From positions 31,432 through 95,431 of the forward strand of contig DATKPQ010000073.1 of the NCBI GenBank assembly GCA_035523995.1: 64,000 nucleotides of DNA. Direction: 5' to 3'. A model generated the notes under the pieces. It made no database searches. It had not been told where the DNA came from and saw nothing but the letters and a program-made list of their open reading frames with translations. Positions 34,155 to 42,268 of this stretch are shown here, one piece after another. Each line of letters starts with the position of its first letter. Position 1 is the first letter of the stretch. Source of the DNA: JASHVB01 sp035523995. Its GTDB lineage: Bacteria > Pseudomonadota > Alphaproteobacteria > Acetobacterales > Acetobacteraceae. The position numbers and the translations under genes are program-made.

Positions 34155-35600
34155 ATGGGTTGGTTTTGGAAGTCCGCCACCGAACGGGCCGCGGCATCGG
34201 CGTCATCGCGCCCTTTCATGTCATTGCGGGCAGCGAAGCGACGAAGCAATCCCGCGTTGAGTACGTACTATGACCGAGGCTGCTTCGTCGCTCTGCTCCT
34301 CGCTATGACATTGGGGGCGGCAGTGTTCGGCACAACACCTTCGGCAAGAGCAGCCACGGACATCGACTTCTTCTTCCCTGTTCCGGTGCAGGGCAAGCTG
34401 GCCGTGGAGATGCAGAAGCTGATCGGGGAATTCGACCAGTCCCACCCCGATATCCACGTGACGGCGGTCTATACCGGCAGCTACGACGATACCAACCTGA
34501 AGACTCGCGCCGCGATCCAGGCCGGCCATCCGCCGGGTGTGGTCCTGATGAGCGCCAATTTCATCCGCGACTATTACATCCACCACAATGCGATTTCGCT
34601 CGATCCGCTGATCACAAAAACCGGCATGACGCCTGCGCAATACATGGCATTGTTCTGGCCGGCGCTGAAGCTGAACGCGATGGAGGCCGGGCACGTCTAT
34701 GGCGTGCCGTTCCAGAATTCCACGCCGCTGCTGTACTACAGCGTCGATGCGTTCAAGGATGCGGGACTGGATCCGAACCATCCCCCGGTCACCTGGGACG
34801 AATGGGTGGCGGACATGAAGAAACTCACCAAGCGCAGTGGCGGCCAGACCACACGCTGGGGCCTGATGTTTCCATGCACCTATGACTATTGCGGCTGGAT
34901 CACCAGTGCGCTCGCGATGTCCAACGGAGGCGACTACTACAACACCAATTACGGCGGCGAAGTGTACTATAACACCCCGACCACCATCGGTGCACTGAAG
35001 CTGATCGACGCCATGGTGAACCAGTGGCACGTGATGCCGCCTGGCGTCACCGACGCCAATACCGTTACAACGGCATTCTTCCAGGGCCGGACAGCGATGA
35101 TGATCCTGTCGACCGGCTCGCTTTCTTTCGTGCGACAGAACATGAAGACGCCGTACAAGGTCGCCTTCCTGCCGCGCCGCATCGTCAACGCGGCGCCAAT
35201 TGGCGGTGCCAGTCTTCTGATCCCGAGCGGCAACTCGCCGGAGCGGCAGGAAGCGGCATGGACGCTGATCCAGTGGCTGGTCAGCCCGAAGATTGCCGCG
35301 CACTGGAGCCAGTTCACCGGCTATTTCGCGCCGCGCATCGCGGCATACGACCTGCCGGAGATGAAGGCCTATATGGCGCAGCATCCGAATGCGAAGGTGG
35401 CGCTGGAGCAATTGAATGTGGCGGGACGCGGCTGGTTCGACACGTACGACACGCTGGCGGTCCGCGAGGCACTGGAAAATGGCGTGCAGGCGATCCTGGC
35501 CGGCAAGACCACGCCGGAAAAGGCGGCGGCAACGGCGCAGCAACAGGCCGACGCGCTGCTGAAGCCTTATGTCGACCAGACGGTGTTGAAGTTGCCTTAG
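34155..35600 (+). CDS. Family 1 solute-binding protein (UgpB-like) with repeat-derived leader
   Basis: A 481-residue exported protein. The body (from about residue 69) matches family 1 binding proteins: FFFPVPVQGKLAVEM, VYGVPFQNSTPLLYYSVDAF, TWDEWVADMKKL and IGGASLLIPSGN, closely resembling UgpB. The leader is odd: residues 22-52 are encoded by a family A palindrome (MSLRAAKRRSNP, then RGCFVALLLAMT), and the hydrophobic core CFVALLLAMTLGAAVF is half repeat-derived before the S-A-R-A-A cleavage region. GGGGAG just upstream supports the ATG at 34155. An internal ATG at 34218 would give a shorter leader but lacks a ribosome-binding site. Confidence 0.83.
   Translation: MGWFWKSATERAAASASSRPFMSLRAAKRRSNPALSTYYDRGCFVALLLAMTLGAAVFGTTPSARAATDIDFFFPVPVQGKLAVEMQKLIGEFDQSHPDIHVTAVYTGSYDDTNLKTRAAIQAGHPPGVVLMSANFIRDYYIHHNAISLDPLITKTGMTPAQYMALFWPALKLNAMEAGHVYGVPFQNSTPLLYYSVDAFKDAGLDPNHPPVTWDEWVADMKKLTKRSGGQTTRWGLMFPCTYDYCGWITSALAMSNGGDYYNTNYGGEVYYNTPTTIGALKLIDAMVNQWHVMPPGVTDANTVTTAFFQGRTAMMILSTGSLSFVRQNMKTPYKVAFLPRRIVNAAPIGGASLLIPSGNSPERQEAAWTLIQWLVSPKIAAHWSQFTGYFAPRIAAYDLPEMKAYMAQHPNAKVALEQLNVAGRGWFDTYDTLAVREALENGVQAILAGKTTPEKAAATAQQQADALLKPYVDQTVLKLP
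34219..34310. repeat. Family A palindromic repeat, copy 3, inside a coding sequence
   Basis: Left arm 34219-34253 (TGTCATTGCGGGCAGCGAAG onward) and right arm 34276-34310 (ending CGCTATGACA) are inverted copies with a few mismatches. The unit lies fully within the binding-protein gene without breaking its frame, supplying roughly 30 codons of the leader. A strong RNA hairpin at this place, 60 bases after the start codon, could affect translation. Confidence 0.9.
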
Positions 35601-35612
35601 CAGGTGCGTGGC

Positions 35613-35636
35613 GGCGGGCACGGAACCGTGCCCGCC
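35613..35636. terminator. Perfect 11-bp hairpin after the binding-protein gene
   Basis: GGCGGGCACGG (35613-35623) pairs exactly with CCGTGCCCGCC (35626-35636) around a two-base centre, 13 bases beyond the binding-protein stop. There is no clear T-run, so it may be a processing barrier or a partial terminator ahead of the phosphodiesterase gene. Confidence 0.55.
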
Positions 35637-35753
35637 ACGACCATCCTACTCCGGTACTCGGAGCCTCGAGTCGGTTTTGCGGACTGAGGGGCTCTGCCTG
35701 AACACTGAATGATGCCGCAAGATGCGGCATCCCTGCCATGAGGATCCGCCCGC

Positions 35754-36587
35754 ATGCTGATCGCCCAATTGACCGACCTGCATATCCGCCCGCGCGGCCA
35801 GGCCGCGAATCGTGTCGCGGAAACCAACATATTAACCGAACGTGCCTTTCGAGCCATCGCCGCCTTCACCCCGCGTCCCGACGCCATCCTGCTCACCGGC
35901 GACCTGACGGAATGCGGGCTGGAGCCGGAATATGCTTACCTGGCCGGATTGATTCGCCGCTACTTGACGGCACCCGTGTTTGTCATTCCGGGCAACCACG
36001 ACCGGCGGGAGAACCTGCGCAAGGGACTGGAACATTTACCCGGCGTCACCGCCGATCCCTGCTATGTGCAATACGCGGTGGAGGATTTTCCCGTCCGCCT
36101 GGTGATGCTGGACACGGTTGTGCCAGGCGCCGGCCATGGCGAGCTGCGGCCGGAACAATTGCAATGGCTCGACCGCACGCTGGCCCAGGTTCCGCACAAG
36201 CCGACGATGATTGCCATGCACCATCCGCCGTTCAATTGTGGCATTGCGCACATGGACCGCATCAAGCTGCAGAACGCGGCGGCGTTTGCCGAGGTTGTGG
36301 GGAAGCATTCGCAAGTGGAACGGATCGTCTGCGGCCACCACCATCGCGCCATCACGACGAAGGTGGCGCAGGCGATCGCGTCGATCTCACCCTCCGTGGC
36401 ACACCAAGTGGAGATGTCGCTGCTACCGGACGATCCCGGCGCCTTCGTATTCGAACCTCCGGCGTTCCAGTTGCATCGCTGGACGCCGGAGGACGGGATC
36501 GTCTCCCACACTGTCTATGTGGAACAATTCCCTGGGCCGTTCCCGTTTCTTACCGATCCGGACTACCCGGGGCGGAATTCGGTATGA
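35754..36587 (+). CDS. Metallophosphoesterase (GpdQ/CpdA-like phosphodiesterase)
   Basis: A 277-residue enzyme with all five metallophosphoesterase blocks in order: QLTDLHI (Asp-x-His), LLTGDLTECG, VIPGNHDRRE, AMHHPPFNCG and CGHHHRAIT. The class III phosphodiesterase branch includes GpdQ glycerophosphodiesterase and CpdA cAMP phosphodiesterase; there is no signal peptide, so it acts in the cytoplasm. It lies 153 bases after the UgpB-like gene on the same strand, so breakdown of imported glycerophosphodiesters is the simplest joint role, though cAMP hydrolysis cannot be excluded. Confidence 0.83.
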   Translation: MLIAQLTDLHIRPRGQAANRVAETNILTERAFRAIAAFTPRPDAILLTGDLTECGLEPEYAYLAGLIRRYLTAPVFVIPGNHDRRENLRKGLEHLPGVTADPCYVQYAVEDFPVRLVMLDTVVPGAGHGELRPEQLQWLDRTLAQVPHKPTMIAMHHPPFNCGIAHMDRIKLQNAAAFAEVVGKHSQVERIVCGHHHRAITTKVAQAIASISPSVAHQVEMSLLPDDPGAFVFEPPAFQLHRWTPEDGIVSHTVYVEQFPGPFPFLTDPDYPGRNSV

Positions 36588-36606
36588 ACTGCTTCTGCTC
36601 GGGCAG

Positions 36607-36629
36607 ATGGCCGGGTCAAGCCCGGCCAT
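36607..36629. repeat. Family C palindrome
   Basis: ATGGCCGGG (36607-36615) and CCCGGCCAT (36621-36629) form a perfect 9-bp stem around TCAAG, between the converging phosphodiesterase and LivK-type genes. The same stem with another loop is found at 41361-41384, and a degenerate copy near 250. It may act as a bidirectional terminator. Confidence 0.7.
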
Positions 36630-36644
36630 GACGGGGGGATGGTA

Positions 36645-37883
36645 TCACGCCTTCCACTTCGCCGCCGCCACCGCGACATCGGGCGGATACACTGTGACCG
36701 GCCTGCCATCCTGCCACTGCACCATCACCATCTCGGCGCCGATACGCCGGCCTTGCGCGTCGTATTGCAAGTGATGGCCGGGAAAGAACAGTGCCGGGCC
36801 GGTGGTGGTGTCCATCGCGTGAATCGCGGCATTCACCTTCTCCCGGTCCGCAGCGCCAGCCTTTTCCAGCGCCGCCGCCAGGATCATCACGTGGGCATAG
36901 GCGAAGATCGAATCGTGGCCGAACCACGGTTCACCCGTGCGCTTGACGAAGCGTTCCGACACGTCCTCGACTGCCTTGCCCGGCCAGTTGGCGAGGCCCA
37001 CCAGCATACCTTCCAGTTCATCCTTGCTGGTGTTCTTCAACAGCTCGGGCACCGCCCAGTGACCGCCATTTCCGATCAGCGGTAGTTTGCTCGGCGGCAT
37101 GCCGAATTCGTTGAAATCGTCGAGCAACAGCTTGTCGTCGGGCACGTTGGTGGAAGTGAGCAATACGAAATCAGGGTGCGCGGCGCGGACGGGTTCAACC
37201 AGCGTGGTCGCGTCGCTCAGCGGCGGGGTGTAGATTTCGTGGATCACCTCGGTGAGGTGTTCGTCCTTCAGGACGTGCGCTTCGATCGGCTTACGGAAGC
37301 TGACCGATGCCGCGGTATTGTCGCCGATCGACGCGACTTTGGTGGGGCGCTTGCCGGTGGTCTTCTCGGCCAGAGCCATGATGACCGGAATCATGTCCTC
37401 GGCCTGCTGCACCGCGGTCGGTGACGACTGGAACACGTATTTGTAGCCGCGGCTGGTGATCAGGTCGGAGTACGACAGAGTCAGCCAGGGCAGATGCGCG
37501 CGCTCGGTCACTTCGGTGACGGCCAGCGTGAAGGTGGACAGCCAGCAGCCGAAACCGCCGACCACGTCTGGATTCTGCGCCAGCATGCGCTCTGCCGCAT
37601 CCTTCGCTTTTTCTGCGGTGTCCTGGGTGTCGAATTCCAGCAGCTTCAGTTTCGCACCGCCGAGCGCCTTGATACCGCCGGCCTTGTTGACGTCATCGGC
37701 CGCCATTTCGGCGCCCATCTTTTCCAGGATGCCCTCGCGCGCCCATGGACCGGACAGCGGCACCAGCATGGCGATTTCGACGTCCTTCGGCTGTGCCCGC
37801 AATGCGCGCGGGGCGAGTGCGGCCGCGCCTGCGGCGAGGCCGAGCCCGAGCGTGCCGCGGCGTCCGATTGTTATTTGCGTCAT
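36645..37883 (-). CDS. Branched-chain amino acid-type binding protein (LivK family)
   Basis: A 412-residue exported protein. The leader ITIGRRGTLGLGLAAGAAAL, with its twin arginine and A-L-R-A end, resembles a Tat signal. The body begins DVEIAMLVPLSGPWAREGIL, then FDTQDTAEKAKDAAERML, GGFGCWLSTFTLAVTEV, SIGDNTAASVSFRKPI and VYPPDVAVAAA at the end, typical of periplasmic binding proteins of the HAAT family, whose ligands include amino acids, urea, amides and aromatic acids. It is the last gene of the livH-livMG-livF-livK operon (21 bases after livF). The ligand is unknown; the neighbouring CoA-ligase cluster hints at an organic acid. Confidence 0.87.
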   Translation of the reverse strand: MTQITIGRRGTLGLGLAAGAAALAPRALRAQPKDVEIAMLVPLSGPWAREGILEKMGAEMAADDVNKAGGIKALGGAKLKLLEFDTQDTAEKAKDAAERMLAQNPDVVGGFGCWLSTFTLAVTEVTERAHLPWLTLSYSDLITSRGYKYVFQSSPTAVQQAEDMIPVIMALAEKTTGKRPTKVASIGDNTAASVSFRKPIEAHVLKDEHLTEVIHEIYTPPLSDATTLVEPVRAAHPDFVLLTSTNVPDDKLLLDDFNEFGMPPSKLPLIGNGGHWAVPELLKNTSKDELEGMLVGLANWPGKAVEDVSERFVKRTGEPWFGHDSIFAYAHVMILAAALEKAGAADREKVNAAIHAMDTTTGPALFFPGHHLQYDAQGRRIGAEMVMVQWQDGRPVTVYPPDVAVAAAKWKA

Positions 37884-37904
37884 GAGCGTTTTCCCTTCCT
37901 CGTC

Positions 37905-38621
37905 TTACGCATCCGTCAGTCCAAGATAGGAGCGGCGGACACGGTCATCCGCCAGCAGCGTTTCGTATGGCCCATCCAGCACCATGTGCCCGGTTTCCAG
38001 CACATAGCCATGGTCGGAAAGTTCCAGTGCTTCGGCCACGCGTTGTTCGACCAGCAAGATCGTCAGTCCATCCTCGCGATGGATTTGCGAAACACTTTCG
38101 AAGATCGCGTCGGCGATGGCGGGCGCGAGTCCCATCGAAGGTTCGTCCAGCATCAGCAGCTTCGGCGCCGACGCCAGTCCCCTTCCAATCGCCAGCATCT
38201 GTTGCTCTCCGCCCGAGAGCGTGCCGGCAAGTTGGTGCGCCCGTTCATGCAGGATAGGGAACAGGGTGTGGATGCGGTCCAGCGTGTGGTGCCACTTCGC
38301 TTGGCCGGTCTTCGTGTAGGCGCCCATTTCAAGATTTTCGCGCACGGTCAGCGTGCGGAATACCTGGCGGCCTTCGGGCACATGCGCGATGCCAAGATGC
38401 GCGCGCGCCGAGGCCGGCAAGCGCAGCAGATTCTGGCCTTGGAACGTAATGCTGCCTTCGACCGCAGGCACGACGCCGCAGATGGTTTTGAACAGAGTGG
38501 ATTTGCCGGCACCGTTAGGGCCAACCACGGTGACGAACTGGCCCTCGCCGACGTGCAACGAAATGTCTGTTAAGGCGCGCAGGCCGCCATAGGCGACGGA
38601 GAGGTTGCGAACTTCAAGCAT
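37905..38621 (-). CDS. livF: HAAT-family ABC transporter ATPase (LivF)
   Basis: A 238-residue ATPase. Walker A GPNGAGKST, Q-loop region HVPEGRQVFRTLTV (LivF signature), signature LSGGEQQMLAIGRGLA, Walker B LLMLDEPSMGLAP. The start MLEVRNLSVAYGG (ATG 38621) lies within the end of the livMG gene with an eight-base overlap; codons farther upstream belong to that gene. It pairs with the ATPase domain of the LivMG fusion. Confidence 0.93.
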   Translation of the reverse strand: MLEVRNLSVAYGGLRALTDISLHVGEGQFVTVVGPNGAGKSTLFKTICGVVPAVEGSITFQGQNLLRLPASARAHLGIAHVPEGRQVFRTLTVRENLEMGAYTKTGQAKWHHTLDRIHTLFPILHERAHQLAGTLSGGEQQMLAIGRGLASAPKLLMLDEPSMGLAPAIADAIFESVSQIHREDGLTILLVEQRVAEALELSDHGYVLETGHMVLDGPYETLLADDRVRRSYLGLTDA

Positions 38622-40380
38622 TCTGCCGTGCCAACCACTTCTTCCCCAAATACGCCTCGATGACCGACCGGTCCTCGACCACGCTGGAAGGGTCGCCGCT
38701 GGCCAGCACGCGGCCATGGTCCAGCACGACGAACCGGTCTGCCAATCGCAGCATCGCATGCATCGTGTGTTCGATGATCGCAATGGTCATGCCGTCTTCG
38801 CGCAGCCGCGCCAGCACCTCGAGTACGTCGTTGCATTCATCGCGCCCAAGTCCGGCCAGCGTCTCATCCAACAACAACAGACGCGGCCGGCCAGCGAGTG
38901 CGCGGGCCAGCTCCATCAGCCGCAGTTCCTTGTTGGTCAGTTGCCCGGCCGGCGTGCTCGCCTGGCGGTGCAGTCCGACCCGCTCCAAGGCTGCAATCGC
39001 GCTGTCCAGCGCTTCATGATCTGGCAGTCCGGCGCCGTAAGCGCCCACCACGACATTGTCGAGCAATGGCAGGCGAGGGAAGCTGCGCACCACCTGGAAG
39101 GTGCGTCCGATTCCCATCCGGCACACCCGATGCACCTTGCGGCCGAGAATCGATTCACCGGCAAGCGTGGCCGTGCCCTCATCCGCGGGCAGTACGCCGT
39201 TCAGCAGGTTGAACAACGTCGTCTTGCCGGCGCCGTTGGGGCCGATGATTCCCAGGATCTCCCCGGCATTCACGGCGAAACTCACATCGCTGACCGCGCG
39301 CAAGCCTCCGAACATCTTTGACAGTCCGTTCACATAGAGCAAGGGTTGGCCGTCAAGTAGCGTCGCGCTCCGGGTCAGAACTGGCACTGTCGCGGGTACC
39401 GGGGGCGCCGGCGGCGGGGCGGGGCGGAAGAAGCGGTCGCGTACGGTCCAGAACAAGCCCTCCGGCGCCGCCAGCATGATAATGATGATCGCGGCCCCAT
39501 ACACTACACCCTGGATGCCCGGCAGGATATTCCCCAGTTCTGCATTCAAAGATTCCGCCAGGGGCACCAAGATCGCGGCCCCGATCACCGGCCCCCACAG
39601 GCTGGCAAGGCCGCCGAACAATGTCACCACCACAGCCTGCGCTGACACCAGCATGCCGAACACGGAATCCGGCGTTACCACCAGCAGGATGCACGCGTAC
39701 AGCCCTCCGGCCGCGGCGGCGATGATCGCGGAAACGACCAGCGCGCGCATTTTCCAGCGCCAGGAATCGATGCCGGCGGCTTCGGCCGCCAATTCATTCT
39801 GGCGCACCGCCAGCAGGGCCAGGCCGAAACGCGAGTTCTCCACCAGCATGGCGCCGATCATGCCAAGCACGAGCAAGCCAACCGCGAGGTAGGTGTTGTA
39901 GCGCGGGTCCTTGAACTGGATGTATAATACCGGGTGCACGCTGTGCATCGGCAGCGACATTTCCTGGAAGCCCAGGTATTCGAGTACGTATAAAATCGCC
40001 AGCGGATAGGCCAGCATCGCCAGAGCGAAATAATGGCCACGCAGCCGGAAGGTTGGCGTGCCGATCAGCACCGCGCCGACCGCGCCGACCAGCATGCCCA
40101 GCGGGATGCCAAGCCACGGCGTCAATCCCCAATACACCAGTGTCAGCGTCACGGTGTAAGCGCCGGCACCGAAGAACGATGCGTGGCCGAAGGAAAGCTG
40201 CCCGCCATAGCCGGACAAGATATTCCAGGAGACGCCGAATACGGCCCAGATCGGCACCAGCGTCATGATCAGTTGGTAGTAGCTGTTGTGCACAAGACTC
40301 GCCGCGACCAGGTACGCGACTGCGATCACCGCCAGGGCGATACCGTTGTGGCGCAGCCTTGTCCCGGCGCCGTGCCTCAT
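38614..40380 (-). CDS. Fused HAAT permease and ATPase (LivM-LivG)
   Basis: A 588-residue fusion. Residues 1-330 are the LivM permease (about eight helices; NILSGYGGQLSFGHASFFG and the cytoplasmic loop EAAGIDSWRWKMRALVVSA). After a proline-rich linker (APPPAPPVPATVPV), residues 345-588 are LivG: GPNGAGKTTLFN, GRTFQVVRSFP, signature QLTNKELRLMELARALA (the family's variant of L-S-G-G-Q) and LLLLDETLAGL. The fusion is a known arrangement in some Alpha- and Betaproteobacteria. Four-base overlap with livH and eight-base overlap with livF show tight translational coupling. Confidence 0.9.
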   Translation of the reverse strand: MRHGAGTRLRHNGIALAVIAVAYLVAASLVHNSYYQLIMTLVPIWAVFGVSWNILSGYGGQLSFGHASFFGAGAYTVTLTLVYWGLTPWLGIPLGMLVGAVGAVLIGTPTFRLRGHYFALAMLAYPLAILYVLEYLGFQEMSLPMHSVHPVLYIQFKDPRYNTYLAVGLLVLGMIGAMLVENSRFGLALLAVRQNELAAEAAGIDSWRWKMRALVVSAIIAAAAGGLYACILLVVTPDSVFGMLVSAQAVVVTLFGGLASLWGPVIGAAILVPLAESLNAELGNILPGIQGVVYGAAIIIIMLAAPEGLFWTVRDRFFRPAPPPAPPVPATVPVLTRSATLLDGQPLLYVNGLSKMFGGLRAVSDVSFAVNAGEILGIIGPNGAGKTTLFNLLNGVLPADEGTATLAGESILGRKVHRVCRMGIGRTFQVVRSFPRLPLLDNVVVGAYGAGLPDHEALDSAIAALERVGLHRQASTPAGQLTNKELRLMELARALAGRPRLLLLDETLAGLGRDECNDVLEVLARLREDGMTIAIIEHTMHAMLRLADRFVVLDHGRVLASGDPSSVVEDRSVIEAYLGKKWLARQNA

Positions 40381-41333
40381 GCGCGTTCTGCCGAGCGGCC
40401 GAACAGGCCTTGTGGACGGAGCAATACGATCAGCAGGAAGACGACGAAGATTGCGGCGTTCTGCAATTGCGGCGGCAATACCAGAGCGGAGCATTGCTGC
40501 ACGAAGCCTACCGTCAGGCCGCCCCAGAACGCGCCCATGATGCTGCCCATGCCGCCCAGCACCACGCCGGAATACATGATCACGACATATGCGAAGCCGA
40601 TGAACGGGTCGAACGACAGATAGGTGGCCATGAGGCCGCCGGCGATCGCGGTGATGCCGCTGCCGATGCCGAACGCAAGCCGGTACGTGCGGTGAACGTC
40701 GATGCCCATATACGTGGCGGCCGTTGGATTGTCCGCCGCGGCGCGCATGGCTTTGCCGAGCCGCGTATATTCCATCACCAGGTACAATGCGATTGCCACT
40801 ACGATCGCGATGACACAGGCGATCAGCCGCGCCTTGTTGATGAAGACGATGTCGTCGCCATAGAAGCCGTCGATGAGGAAGGCCCGGGCGGCGAGCGGCG
40901 TGCGTACGGTTTGCGGTGTGGAACCGAACAGCAGGAGGCCGCCGTTCTGGAACATCAACGAAATCCCCAGCGTGACGATAAGCTGGCCGAAACGGCTGTC
41001 ACTGGCGATGCTGGCGGTGCGCATGCCGGACACGCGGCCGACGATGAACTGGTAGATCAGCGCGCCGCCGGCGAACACGACGGGTCCGGCGCAGAGCGCG
41101 CCGACGAACGGTGCCACGTCGGGGCCGAGAAACGCCAGCGCCCCGGTGACAGATACCAGGTACAGGCTGACGAACATGCCCAGCATCATGAACTCGCCCT
41201 GGGCGAAGTTGACGATTTCCATGATGCCGAAGATCAGGCCAAGGCCGATGCACATCAGGCCGTAAATGCAGCCGATGGTCACGCCGGCGACCAGCGCGTT
41301 CAATACGTTATCAACAAGAACGTGCGGATCCAC
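40377..41333 (-). CDS. livH: HAAT-family ABC transporter permease (LivH)
   Basis: About 318 residues with eight hydrophobic helices. Landmarks: GLMCIGLGLIFGIMEIVNFA and AQGEFMMLGMF near the N-terminus and the cytoplasmic loop AMRAAADNPTAATYMGIDVH. I prefer a GTG at 41333 with GGGGAAACGG upstream. ATG 41384 or 41399 would place a family C palindrome inside the coding region and add about 20 atypical residues. It is the first gene of the operon. No convincing promoter was found in the 100 bases upstream. Confidence 0.88.
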   Translation of the reverse strand: MDPHVLVDNVLNALVAGVTIGCIYGLMCIGLGLIFGIMEIVNFAQGEFMMLGMFVSLYLVSVTGALAFLGPDVAPFVGALCAGPVVFAGGALIYQFIVGRVSGMRTASIASDSRFGQLIVTLGISLMFQNGGLLLFGSTPQTVRTPLAARAFLIDGFYGDDIVFINKARLIACVIAIVVAIALYLVMEYTRLGKAMRAAADNPTAATYMGIDVHRTYRLAFGIGSGITAIAGGLMATYLSFDPFIGFAYVVIMYSGVVLGGMGSIMGAFWGGLTVGFVQQCSALVLPPQLQNAAIFVVFLLIVLLRPQGLFGRSAERA

Positions 41334-41360
41334 TGAGGTCCGTTTCCCCCATTTGTGCTC

Positions 41361-41384
41361 ATGGCCGGGATGGGACCCGGCCAT
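41361..41384. repeat. Family C palindrome
   Basis: ATGGCCGGG (41361-41369) pairs with CCCGGCCAT (41376-41384). It lies just upstream of the proposed livH start and close to the divergent rsmG gene, where a hairpin could influence either leader. Confidence 0.7.
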
Positions 41385-41473
41385 GCGGGTTGCCGTCATA
41401 CAGGCGGTGCGGGTCTGCCTCAAGCTTTCGCGTGGGGTTTCGAGAGACCGGCGGCTTGGCGTATAGCGGCGGG

Positions 41474-42076
41474 ATGCGCGAGCCGACCGTGCCACCGGAT
41501 GCGCCGCCGGCGTTGCGGCGCTATGTCGATCTGCTGGTGCAGTGGAACCGGGCGGTAAATCTTGTCAGCCCGCGCGATATTCCGGTGCTGTGGGAACGGC
41601 ACATCGCGGACTGCTTGCAATTGGCGTCGGTGTGGCGGCGGCGTCCGGAACGTGCGATCGATCTGGGATCCGGTGCGGGATTTCCCGGGTTGGTTCTGGC
41701 GATCGCACACGACGTTCCGTTCGACGTGGTGGAGCAGGATCGGGGGAAAGCGGCGTTCTTGCGGGAAGCGGCGCGGGTGACGGGGGCGCCTGTGCACGTG
41801 GTGGCAGCGAAGATCGAGAATGCTGCGTTGCCGCCCGCACCATTGGTCACAGCGCGCGCTTTGGCGCCACTGGCTCGCTTGTTGGTGTACGCTGCCCCCC
41901 TGTTGGTACCGGACGGCGAGTGTTTGTTCCTGAAAGGCCGCGGCGTGGAGGCGGAAATCGCCGAGGCAACAAAAACGTGGACGATGGACGTGGCGCAAAT
42001 TCCCAGCCGCACCGGGGGCGAAGGCGTCGTGCTGCGCGTGTCGCACATCGCCAGCCGCGGCATGTCATTGCGATGA
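41474..42076 (+). CDS. rsmG: 16S rRNA (guanine-N7) methyltransferase RsmG
   Basis: A 200-residue SAM-dependent enzyme that methylates G527 of 16S rRNA. Visible: RYVDLLVQWNRAVNLVSPRD, WERHIADCLQL, SAM loop IDLGSGAGFPGLVLAIA, VVEQDRGKAAFLREA and TARALAPLARLLVYA. The last residues (H-I-A-S-R-G-M-S-L-R) and the TGA stop are encoded by the left arm of a family A palindrome, so the natural C-terminus has been rewritten. The usual neighbours mnmG and parA are not adjacent in this window. The ATG at 41474 gives the normal family length. Confidence 0.9.
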   Translation: MREPTVPPDAPPALRRYVDLLVQWNRAVNLVSPRDIPVLWERHIADCLQLASVWRRRPERAIDLGSGAGFPGLVLAIAHDVPFDVVEQDRGKAAFLREAARVTGAPVHVVAAKIENAALPPAPLVTARALAPLARLLVYAAPLLVPDGECLFLKGRGVEAEIAEATKTWTMDVAQIPSRTGGEGVVLRVSHIASRGMSLR

Positions 42077-42169
42077 GCATAGCGACGAAGCAATCCCGGT
42101 CATGGCCAGCGAACGGTCGAGGGCTCCTGCGGGCGAGGTTGCTTCGTCGCTACGCTCCTCACACTGACA
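42063..42169. repeat. Family A palindromic repeat, copy 4, overlapping rsmG
   Basis: Left arm 42063-42098 (TGTCATTGCGATGAGCATAG onward) contains the rsmG stop codon; right arm 42133-42169 (GCGAGGTTGCTTCGTCGCTA onward) completes the palindrome. Both arms match copies 3 and 5 closely. Confidence 0.9.
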
Positions 42170-42268
42170 TGGGGCGCATCGCTATGACAGATGGCCGTTC
42201 GACAGCGCGGCATTCCCCTGGTAGCAGCGGGGAGAAGGAACCGATGCGACAGAGGTAGCCTAGCAGTC

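Noticed and set aside
41384..41399. ATG starts for livH upstream of 41333
   Set aside because: They would put a family C palindrome into the coding region and add a tail not expected in LivH; the GTG at 41333 has a better ribosome-binding site.
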